A stretch of DNA of 64,000 bases from Neisseria gonorrhoeae (GTDB lineage Bacteria > Pseudomonadota > Gammaproteobacteria > Burkholderiales > Neisseriaceae). Positions 1 to 7,204 of the stretch are shown piece after piece. The position numbers and the translations under genes are program-made. Positions within the stretch are counted from its first letter, which is position 1; every line of letters starts with the position of its first letter. The DNA lies in the NCBI RefSeq assembly GCF_003315235.1, contig NZ_QNRU01000001.1:1-64000 (forward strand). Reading direction: 5' to 3'. The notes beneath the pieces were generated by a model. That model did no database searches. It saw nothing but the letters and a program-made list of their open reading frames with translations, and was not told where the DNA came from.

Positions 1-50
1 ACAAGTTAAACGTTGCTGCGGTTTGGCCGGTGTTTTTGCATTGTCCGTAA

Positions 51-204
51 TATAGCGGATTAACAAAAACCGGTACGGCGTTGCCCCGCCCCGGCCCAAA
101 GGGAACGGTTCCCTAAGGTGATGGAGCGCCGGGCGGATCGGTTCCGTACTATCCGTACTGCCTGCGGCCCGCCGCCTTGTCCTGATTTTTGTTAATCCGC
201 TATG
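51..204. repeat. Correia element (CREE), full-length class, about 154 bp
   Basis: The element is bounded by inverted ends TATAGCGGATTAAC and GTTAATCCGCTAT and has the internal order typical of full-length Correia elements, including the central segment with GGGAACGGTTCCC that shorter copies lack. The ends carry GC where the common family has GT (TATAGTGG). It lies upstream of pyrC. Known Correia elements can supply promoters or RNase III-cleaved hairpins in transcripts; no such role can be shown here. Confidence 0.9.
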
Positions 205-488
205 GTTTAAAGCTTTGTTTCTTAAGTCCGCAGAGTATGCCATGGTTAGACCTTCAACGTTGAGTGTTGTACTATTTTGTTTTTAATTGAATATAGAATT
301 GAGGGCGGAACAGTCGGTGCAGGCACCGTTTGAAACCAGGCAAATCAGCTATGCCTGGCGGGAATCGGGCAGCCCTGAAGAAACCGTATTGACCGCACAA
401 ACCGCCGATTCCCCGGATTTACCCGTACAGGCAGTATTGAACCTAACGCACCGTTCCCATAACGGGAAACCCCTAATTCTCCCCTGAC
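205..488. other. Intergenic stretch with one doubtful short ORF
   Basis: There is no recognisable gene between the Correia element and the uptake-sequence pair before pyrC. A 66-codon plus-strand frame runs from a TTG at 287 to 487, directly after a TAA at 284-286. It has no clear ribosome-binding site and no family that I recognise. It could be the tail of a decayed gene cut by the repeat, or chance. Confidence 0.4.
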
Positions 489-521
489 TTCAGACGGCAT
501 AAAGTCGGCATGCCGTCTGGA
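489..521. terminator. Inverted uptake-sequence pair upstream of pyrC
   Basis: TTCAGACGGCAT and ATGCCGTCTG face each other across a short spacer and can form a hairpin. It would end any transcript coming from the left before pyrC. Confidence 0.5.
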
Positions 522-547
522 AACCAAAAATCTAAAAAGGAACAACC

Positions 548-1582
548 ATGCAAACCCTGACCATCATCCGACCCGACGATATGCACCTGCACCTGCGCGA
601 CGGCGACGCGCTCAAAGCCGTTGCCCCTTATACCGCCCGCCAAATGGGGCGCGCCGTCATTATGCCCAACCTCAAACCGCCCGTCGTCAGCGTAGCCGAC
701 GCGCTTGCCTACAAAGCGCGCATTATGGCGGCGTTGCCCGAAGGCAGCGCGTTTGAGCCGCTGATGACGCTTTACCTGACCGACCAAGCCACGCCCGAAC
801 TCGTGCGCGAAGCCAAAGCCGCCGGCATCGTCGCCTTCAAACTCTACCCCGCAGGCGCGACCACCAATTCCGATTCCGGCGTAACCGACCTGTTCAAGCT
901 CATCCCCGTGTTGGAAGAAATGGCAAAACAGGGCATCCTGTTCCTCGTTCACGGCGAAGTAACCGACCCCGAAATCGACATTTTCGACCGCGAAGCCGCC
1001 TTTATCGGGCGCGTGATGAAACCCGTTTTGGCGCAAGTGCCGAATCTTAAAGTCGTGTTCGAACACATCACCACCGCCGAAGCCGCCCGCCTCGTTTTGG
1101 AAGCCGGCGACAACGTTGCCGCCACCGTTACCCCGCAACACCTCCTGCTCAACCGCAACGACCTCTTGGTCGGCGGTGTGCGCCCCCATCATTTCTGCCT
1201 GCCCGTACTCAAACGCGAAACCCACCGTCAGGCATTGGTCGCCGCCGTTACCGGCGAGAAGGCGCACAAATTCTTCCTCGGCACCGACTCCGCGCCGCAC
1301 GCCAAATCCGCCAAAGAAAACGCCTGCGGCTGCGCCGGTATGTTCAGCGCGATGACCGCCGTCGAACTTTACGCCGAAGTGTTTGAAAAAGCAGGCGCGT
1401 TGGACAAACTCGAAGCCTTCGCCTCGAAAAACGGCGCAAGGTTCTACGGCATTCCGGAAAACGCCGACACGATTACCCTTGTCAAACAAAGCCAAACCGT
1501 TCCCGCAAGCGTCCCTTACGGCGACGGCGAACTTGTCCCGATGCGCGCGGGCGGCGAAATCGGCTGGACGGTGCAGTATTGA
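548..1582 (+). CDS. pyrC: Dihydroorotase
   Basis: PyrC catalyses the reversible ring closure of N-carbamoyl-L-aspartate to dihydroorotate, step three of pyrimidine synthesis in the cytoplasm. At 344 residues it matches the E. coli-type (class II) enzymes. The binuclear zinc site is visible: the HxH pair H13/H15, the lysine that is carbamylated in the family (K98 in AFKLYPAG), H135, H173 and D247 in FLGTDSAPH. The ATG follows an AAGGA box seven bases upstream. The gene stands alone, ending at a hairpin shared with the convergent nusB. No other pyrimidine gene is nearby, so it appears to be a single-gene unit. Confidence 0.97.
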   Translation: MQTLTIIRPDDMHLHLRDGDALKAVAPYTARQMGRAVIMPNLKPPVVSVADALAYKARIMAALPEGSAFEPLMTLYLTDQATPELVREAKAAGIVAFKLYPAGATTNSDSGVTDLFKLIPVLEEMAKQGILFLVHGEVTDPEIDIFDREAAFIGRVMKPVLAQVPNLKVVFEHITTAEAARLVLEAGDNVAATVTPQHLLLNRNDLLVGGVRPHHFCLPVLKRETHRQALVAAVTGEKAHKFFLGTDSAPHAKSAKENACGCAGMFSAMTAVELYAEVFEKAGALDKLEAFASKNGARFYGIPENADTITLVKQSQTVPASVPYGDGELVPMRAGGEIGWTVQY

Positions 1583-1598
1583 TTGAACGGTCAAGCAA

Positions 1599-1631
1599 AA
1601 TGCCGTCTGAAAGGTTTTCAGACGGCATTTG
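1599..1631. terminator. Bidirectional terminator between pyrC and nusB
   Basis: An inverted pair of uptake sequences (ATGCCGTCTGAAA, short loop, TTTCAGACGGCAT) is flanked by A and T runs, between two convergent genes. Confidence 0.8.
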
Positions 1632-1660
1632 TGTATTTTCCGATTCGGATTTTCCGAGTA

Positions 1661-2086
1661 TCAACGGCGTTTGGGCTCGTCTGGGCGGATTTGGGCGGCG
1701 AGTTTGTCGAGGATGCCGTTGACGAATTTGTGCCCGTCCGTGCCGCCGAAGGTTTTGGTAACTTCGATGGCTTCGTTGATAATGACGGGGTAGGGCGTTT
1801 CGGGCATAGCGGAAAGCTCGTGGCAGGCGGTCAGCAAAACGGCGCGTTCGATGGGGTTGAGGTCTTTTTCGTCCCTGTCGAGCAGCGGGCGGATTTTTTG
1901 GATGTAGTCCGCTGCGTTGGTTTGTGTGCCGAAGAAGAGTTTGTTGAACAATTCTTCGTCCGCTTTGGCAAAATCGGACATTTCGCGGATGTTTTTAGCA
2001 ATCTCGGGTGCTGCGGTGCGGTTGATAAGGGATTGGTAAACGGCTTGTACGGCAAGCTCGCGGGAACGGCGGCGGGCTGTTTTCAT
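1661..2086 (-). CDS. nusB: Transcription antitermination factor NusB
   Basis: NusB binds boxA RNA with S10 (NusE) and supports processive transcription of rRNA operons. The 141-residue protein is of normal length. It has the arginine-rich N-terminal start (RRRSRELAVQAVYQ) and the C-terminal helical motif PVIINEAIEVTKTFG followed by FVNGILDKLA, which mark the family. It lies 77 bases downstream of ribH on the same strand. The ribH-nusB order is common in bacteria, so co-transcription is likely, although a single uptake sequence (2119-2130) sits between them. Confidence 0.96.
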   Translation of the reverse strand: MKTARRRSRELAVQAVYQSLINRTAAPEIAKNIREMSDFAKADEELFNKLFFGTQTNAADYIQKIRPLLDRDEKDLNPIERAVLLTACHELSAMPETPYPVIINEAIEVTKTFGGTDGHKFVNGILDKLAAQIRPDEPKRR

Positions 2087-2163
2087 GATTTTTCCTTGAA
2101 ACGGTTGGGCGGCACGGTATGCCGTCTGAAACGGAAAGGGCGCATCGGTGTACGCCCTGTTTG

Positions 2164-2640
2164 TTATTCTTCGTCTTCAAACTGTTCTTCGAGCAGAAGG
2201 TTGACGAGGTTGGCGCATTCTACGGCGACTTTGGCGGCATCCGAGGCTTTTTCTCCAATCCGTTCAATTGCCTGCGCGTCGTTTTCGGTGGTCAGGACGG
2301 CGTTGGCAATCGGGATGTTGTAGTCGAGTGCGACGCGGCCGATCCCTGCGCCGGATTCGTTGGCAACCAGCTCGAAATGGTAGGTTTCGCCACGAATGAC
2401 GACGCCGATGGCAATCAGTGCGTCAAATTTTTCGGAAGAGGCAAAGTTCATCAGCGCGATGGGGATTTCAAGCGCGCCGGGTACGGTGGCGACGGTGATG
2501 TTTTCGTCTGCTACGCCCAATTCTTGGAGGGTGCGGCAGCAGACTTTGAGCATTTGGCTGCCGATTTCGTTGGTGAAGCGTGCCTGTACGATGCCGATGC
2601 GGAGGTGTTTGCCGTCGAGGTTGGGGGCGATGGTGTTCAT
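2164..2640 (-). CDS. ribH: 6,7-dimethyl-8-ribityllumazine synthase
   Basis: RibH condenses 5-amino-6-ribitylaminouracil with 3,4-dihydroxy-2-butanone 4-phosphate to give lumazine, the step before riboflavin. The 158-residue protein shows the family landmarks: [10 protein letters not shown] near the N-terminus, the [10 protein letters not shown] substrate loop, and [12 protein letters not shown] carrying the active-site histidine. The ATG was chosen because AAAGGA lies just upstream and because the frame upstream reads low-complexity sequence. It heads a likely ribH-nusB unit. The acidic tail EEQFEDEE is slightly longer than in E. coli. Confidence 0.96.
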   Translation of the reverse strand: MNTIAPNLDGKHLRIGIVQARFTNEIGSQMLKVCCRTLQELGVADENITVATVPGALEIPIALMNFASSEKFDALIAIGVVIRGETYHFELVANESGAGIGRVALDYNIPIANAVLTTENDAQAIERIGEKASDAAKVAVECANLVNLLLEEQFEDEE

Positions 2641-2686
2641 TGGGTGTCCTTTGGTATTCGGGGTTTCGGAATGCCGTCTGAAGGTT

Positions 2687-3010
2687 TCAGTCTTGCGGCT
2701 GCCAGTCGGCAACGGTTTGGAATGTGCCGTCTTCGGCAAGCTCCCACGCGCTGCCTTCGGGTTGGGAAAGCAGTGCGGCGGTTTCAGGGTTGGTTTTGGT
2801 GATGTCGGCGAGGCTGACGATGCTGAAGTTGTCGGGGTCGTCGGTGTATTCGTCGGTTTCGTCGCCGCTGAAGAAACGCCAGCCGCTGTCGTTTTCAAAA
2901 ACGGGGGCTTCGCGGTAAAGGAAGCCGACGGGCCGGTTTTGTTTGGCGACGGTGTTGGTGGCGATGCAGCGGTCGAGTGCCGAGGAAAGTGCTTGTGCAA
3001 ATGCGTTCAT
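2687..3010 (-). CDS. DUF2185-family protein of unknown function
   Basis: This 107-residue soluble protein carries the conserved stretch [19 protein letters not shown] followed by FSIVSLADI, which matches my memory of the DUF2185 family. Members are often small solitary proteins, and some are listed among polymorphic-toxin immunity families (Imm33-like). No toxin gene is adjacent. It is transcribed towards ribH with a single uptake sequence (2671-2682) between them, and starts divergently from rnc. Function is unknown; an immunity role is only a family-level possibility. Confidence 0.75.
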   Translation of the reverse strand: MNAFAQALSSALDRCIATNTVAKQNRPVGFLYREAPVFENDSGWRFFSGDETDEYTDDPDNFSIVSLADITKTNPETAALLSQPEGSAWELAEDGTFQTVADWQPQD

Positions 3011-3176
3011 TGCGGGAATACGTTGGGGGGGAACTTGCGGATTTTACCACGATTCCCGCGTTGTCGGCAGACGGCGGCGGTTTGGTGGTACAATGTGCGC
3101 CGTTTGCAGCCTTAAGGTGTTTCTGTATTTTTGGAGTATGGAAACGCATTCGGGCTGTTTTTTGCGGAAGACGGTA

Positions 3177-3896
3177 ATGAAAGACGATGTTTTGAAACGG
3201 CAGGCACATACTGCGATACAGAAAAAGTTAGGCTACGCGTTCCGCGATATGTCGCTTTTGCGGCGGGCTTTGACCCACAGGAGCCATCATGCGAAGCACA
3301 ACGAACGGTTCGAGTTTGTCGGCGATTCGATTTTGAATTATACGGTGGCGCGGATGCTGTTTGACGCGTTTCCGAAGTTGACCGAGGGCGAGTTGTCGCG
3401 GTTGAGGGCGAGTCTGGTCAATGAGGGCGTGCTGGCGGAAATGGCGGCGGAAATGAATGTCGGCGACGGTCTGTATTTGGGGGCGGGCGAGTTGAAGAGC
3501 GGCGGCTTCAGACGGCCTTCGATACTGGCGGACGCGATGGAGGCGATGTTTGCCGCCGTCAGCTTCGATGCCGATTTCAACACGGCGGAAAAGGTGGTGC
3601 GCCATTTGTTTGCAGAACGCGTCCGGCGCGCCGATTTCCAAAATCAGGCAAAAGACGGCAAAACTGCTTTGCAGGAGGCGTTGCAGGCGCGCCGTTTCGC
3701 CTTGCCGAAATACCGCATCGAAGAGCAAATCGGCCATGCCAACGACAGTATGTTTGTCATTTCCTGCGATTTGGGCGAACTGGGTTTCGTGTGCCGTGCC
3801 AAAGGGACGAGCCGCAAGGCGGCGGAACAGGAGGCGGCGAAAGAGGCTTTGAAATGGCTGGAAGAGAAGCTGCCGCTGAAGAAGAAAAAGAAATGA
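3177..3896 (+). CDS. rnc: Ribonuclease III
   Basis: RNase III cleaves double-stranded RNA and processes rRNA precursors and structured mRNAs. The 239-residue protein has the signature NERFEFVGDSIL at about residues 42-53, with catalytic acids E46 and D50, a second acidic site (DAMEAMFAA), and a C-terminal double-stranded-RNA-binding domain from about residue 155 ending in KGTSRKAAEQEAAKEAL. The basic KKKKK tail is notable. The chosen ATG follows GGAAG; an in-frame ATG at 3138 with a good GGAG box could add 13 residues. It is followed by era, the usual rnc-era pairing. It is relevant here because Correia hairpins are known RNase III substrates. Confidence 0.96.
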   Translation: MKDDVLKRQAHTAIQKKLGYAFRDMSLLRRALTHRSHHAKHNERFEFVGDSILNYTVARMLFDAFPKLTEGELSRLRASLVNEGVLAEMAAEMNVGDGLYLGAGELKSGGFRRPSILADAMEAMFAAVSFDADFNTAEKVVRHLFAERVRRADFQNQAKDGKTALQEALQARRFALPKYRIEEQIGHANDSMFVISCDLGELGFVCRAKGTSRKAAEQEAAKEALKWLEEKLPLKKKKK

Positions 3897-3942
3897 GGCG
3901 GCGCGTGAATATGCCGTCTGAAATGTGGATATGAAAGCGAAT

Positions 3943-4866
3943 ATGGATATTGAAACCTTCCTTGCAGGGGAACGCGCCGCCGGCGGATACCGTTGCGGCT
4001 TCGTGGCGATTGTCGGTCGTCCGAACGTGGGCAAATCAACGCTGATGAACCATCTCATCGGTCAGAAAATCAGTATTACCAGCAAAAAGGCGCAGACGAC
4101 GCGCAACCGCGTAACGGGGATTTATACCGACGATACCGCGCAGTTCGTGTTTGTCGATACGCCGGGCTTTCAAACCGACCACCGCAACGCGCTCAACGAC
4201 AGGCTGAATCAAAATGTTACCGAGGCGCTCGGCGGTGTGGATGTGGTGGTTTTCGTCGTGGAGGCGATGCGCCTTACCGATGCCGACCGCGTCGTGTTGA
4301 AACAACTGCCCAAGCACACGCCGGTCATTTTAGTGATCAACAAAATCGACAAGGACAAGGCGAAAGACCGTTACGCGCTGGAGGCGTTTGTTGCCCAAGT
4401 GCGCGCCGAATTTGAATTTGCGGCGGCGGAGGCGGTCAGTGCGAAACACGGTTTGCGGATTGCCAACCTGTTGGAGCTGCTCAAGCCGTATCTGCCCGAA
4501 AGCGTACCGATGTATCCCGAAGACATGGTTACGGACAAATCGGCGCGTTTTTTGGCGATGGAAATCGTGCGTGAAAAACTCTTCCGCTATTTGGGCGAGG
4601 AGCTGCCTTATGCGATGAACGTCGAAGTGGAGCAGTTTGAAGAGGGAGACGGTTTGAACCGCATCTACATCGCCGTTTTGGTCGACAAAGAAAGCCAAAA
4701 GGCGATTTTGATCGGTAAAGGCGGGGAGCGTTTGAAAAAAATTTCCACCGAAGCGCGGCTGGATATGGAAAAACTGTTTGATAACAAAGTATTTTTGAAG
4801 GTCTGGGTCAAAGTCAAATCCGGTTGGGCAGACGACATTCGCTTCCTGCGCGAGCTGGGTTTGTAG
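3943..4866 (+). CDS. era: GTPase Era
   Basis: Era is an essential GTPase that binds the 3' end of 16S rRNA during 30S subunit assembly. The protein has the P-loop GRPNVGKS (residues 25-32), switch II DTPGF, the NKID specificity motif, and a C-terminal KH domain with ILIGKGGERLKKI. The start matches the family (MDIETF, 307 residues); GTG at 3925 and ATG at 3931 are in-frame alternatives. It lies 46 bases after rnc with one uptake sequence between them, so the two are probably co-transcribed. Confidence 0.96.
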   Translation: MDIETFLAGERAAGGYRCGFVAIVGRPNVGKSTLMNHLIGQKISITSKKAQTTRNRVTGIYTDDTAQFVFVDTPGFQTDHRNALNDRLNQNVTEALGGVDVVVFVVEAMRLTDADRVVLKQLPKHTPVILVINKIDKDKAKDRYALEAFVAQVRAEFEFAAAEAVSAKHGLRIANLLELLKPYLPESVPMYPEDMVTDKSARFLAMEIVREKLFRYLGEELPYAMNVEVEQFEEGDGLNRIYIAVLVDKESQKAILIGKGGERLKKISTEARLDMEKLFDNKVFLKVWVKVKSGWADDIRFLRELGL

Positions 4867-4888
4867 TTTTTCTTGCTGAACTTTACGC

Positions 4889-4922
4889 AAATGCCGTCTG
4901 AACAGGTTTCGGACGGCATTTT
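4889..4922 (+). terminator. Terminator after era
   Basis: ATGCCGTCTGAAC and a one-base-divergent partner (TTTCGGACGGCAT) form a hairpin followed by TTTTG. It separates the rnc-era unit from the lactoferrin-receptor promoter. Confidence 0.75.
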
Positions 4923-4955
4923 GTTTCAATCGGGAATATCTTTGTTAAAAACGGG

Positions 4956-4998
4956 TTGATATTATCTGTGCATATTAATATAATGATAATTATTATTA
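4956..4998 (+). promoter_or_regulatory. lbpBA promoter with overlapping Fur box
   Basis: A near-consensus sigma-70 promoter is visible: TTGATA at 4956-4961, a 17-base spacer and TATAAT at 4979-4984. The -10 box lies inside TATAATGATAATTATTATT (4979-4997), which matches 16 of 19 positions of the Fur consensus GATAATGATAATCATTATC. Iron-bound Fur would block polymerase directly, so the operon should be induced by iron starvation, as is known for neisserial lactoferrin receptors. Confidence 0.85.
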
Positions 4999-5018
4999 AT
5001 TAAATAGGGGGGATAGGG

Positions 5019-7204
5019 ATGCGTAAACTGAATTATTACGGTATTGCCTTGCTGCCGTTGATGCTGGCATCCTGCGGCGGCAATTTCGGCGTGCAGCCTG
5101 TTGTCGAATCAACGCCGACCGCGTACCCCGTCACTTTCAAGTCTAAGGACGTTCCCACTTCCCCCCCCCTGCCGAGCCTTCGGTAGAAACCACGCCGGTC
5201 AACCGGCCCGCCGTCGGTGCGGCAATGCGGTTGTTGAGGCGGAATACTGCTTTTCATCGTGAAGATGGCACGGCAATTCCCGATAGCAAACAAGCAGAAG
5301 AAAAGCTGTCGTTTAAAGAAGGTGATGTTCTGTTTTTATACGGTTCAAAAGGAAATAAACTTCAACAACTTAAAAGCGAAATTCATAAACGTGATTCCGA
5401 TGTAGAAATTAGGACGTCAGAAAAGGAAAATAAAAAATATAATTATAAATTTGTGGATGCCGGTTATGTATATACTAAAAACGGAAAAGATGAAATCGAA
5501 CAGAACTCAGGTGGTAAGCGGTTTACCCACCGTTTTGGTTATGACGGTTTTGTATATTATTCCGGAGAACGTCCTTCCCAATCTTTACCGAGCGCGGGAA
5601 CGGTAAAATATTTCGGCAACTGGCAATATATGACCGATGCCAAACGTCATCGGACAGGTAAGGCGGTTGCCAGTGACGATTTGGGTTATATAACATTTTA
5701 TGGTAACGATATTGGTGCAACTTCTTATGCGGCTAAGGATGCCGACGACAGGGAAAAACATCCTGCCGAATATACGGTTGATTTCGACAAAAAAATCCTA
5801 AAGGGCGAGCTGATTAAAAATCAGTATGTGCAAAAGAAAAATGATCCTAAAAAACCGCTGACCATTTACAACATCACTGCCGATTTAAACGGCAACCGCT
5901 TTACCGGCAGTGCCAAAGTTAACACCGAGGTGAAGACGAGACACGCTGATAAAGAATATTTGTTTTTCCATACCGATGCCGATCAGCGGCTTGAGGGCGG
6001 TTTTTTCGGCGATAACGGAGAAGAGCTTGCCGGACGGTTTATCAGTAACGACAACGGCGTATTCGGCGTATTCGCAGGCAAACAAAAAACAAACGCATCA
6101 GGCACAAATCCTGCTATGCCGTTTGGAAAACACACCAAAATCTTGGATTCTCTAAAAATTTCCGTTGACGAGGCGACTGATGAAAATCCCCGTCCGTTTG
6201 AGGTTTCCACTATGCCCGATTTTGGTCATCCCGACAAACTTCTTGTCGAAGGGCGTGAAATTCCTTTGGTTAGCAAAGAGAAAACCATCGATCTTGCCGA
6301 CGGCAGGAAAATGACCGTCAGTGCTTGTTGCGACTTTTTGACCTATGTGAAACTCGGACGGATAAAAACCGAACGCCCCGCCGTCAAACCGAAGGCGCAG
6401 GACGAAGAGGATTCGGGTATTAATAACGGTGAAGAAAGCGAAGACGAAGAAGAAATCGCCGAAGAAAGCGAAGACGAAGTTTCCGAAGATGATAACGGCG
6501 AAGACGAAGACGAAATCGTCGAAGAAGAAGCTGATGAAGCTGAAGAAATCGAAGAAGAAGCTGAAGAGGAAGAACCCGAAGAAGAATCGCCGGAAGAAGG
6601 CAACGGTGTTTCAGACGGCATCCCGCCCGCCCCGGAAGCCCTTAAAGGCAGGGACATCGACCTTTTCCTGAAAGGTATCCGCACGGCGGAAGCCGACATT
6701 CCAAAAACCGGAACGGCGCATTATACCGGCACTTGGGAAGCGCGTATCGGCGAACCCATTCAATGGGATAATAAGGCGGATAAAGCGGCAAAAGCAGAAT
6801 TTGACGTTGATTTCGGCAATAAATCGATTTCCGGAACGCTGACGGAGCAAAACGGTGTAGAACCTGCTTTCCGTATTGAAAACGGCGTGATTGAGGGCAA
6901 CGGTTTCCACGCAACAGCACGCACTCGGGATAACGGCATCAATCTTTCGGGAAATGGTTCGACTAATCCTCAAAGTTTCAAAGCCGACAATCTTCTTGTA
7001 ACGGGCGGCTTTTACGGCCCGCAGGCGGCGGAATTGGGCGGCACTATTTTCAATAAGGATGGGAAATCTCTTGGTATAACTGAAGATATTGAAAATGAAG
7101 TTGAAAATGAAGCTGATGTTGGCGAACAGTTAGAACCTGAAGTTAAACCCCAATTCGGCGTGGTATTCGGTGCGAAGAAAGATAATAAAGAGGTGGAAAA
7201 ATGA
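5019..7204 (+). pseudogene. lbpB: Lactoferrin-binding lipoprotein LbpB, out of frame at a C9 tract (phase-OFF)
   Basis: LbpB is the surface lipoprotein partner of LbpA and captures host lactoferrin for iron uptake. Translation from ATG 5019 gives a lipoprotein signal (lipobox LASC, Cys19) but runs into TAG at 5184-5186. The frame breaks at nine cytosines (5161-5169); one more C (ten) would join it to the open frame that runs to 7204, giving about 728 residues, the usual LbpB size. The downstream part has the two-lobed LbpB/TbpB layout with repeated GGF(F/Y)G barrel motifs, and a very acidic, Glu/Asp-rich insert from about 6400 to 6600 typical of LbpB. The stop overlaps the lbpA start (ATGA), implying translational coupling. 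The intact remainder suggests a reversible switch rather than decay. Confidence 0.9.
5161..5169 (+). repeat. Poly-C tract (C9) in lbpB, candidate slipped-strand switch
   Basis: Nine consecutive cytosines follow codon 47 of lbpB. Seven or ten would keep the gene in frame; nine does not. Homopolymer tracts of this length at the 5' end of surface-protein genes are typical neisserial phase-variation sites. Confidence 0.8.

Noticed and set aside
473..1594. A 373-codon open frame antisense to pyrC
   Set aside because: It mirrors the pyrC codons, has no ribosome-binding site and no family features; the sense gene has a full active site.
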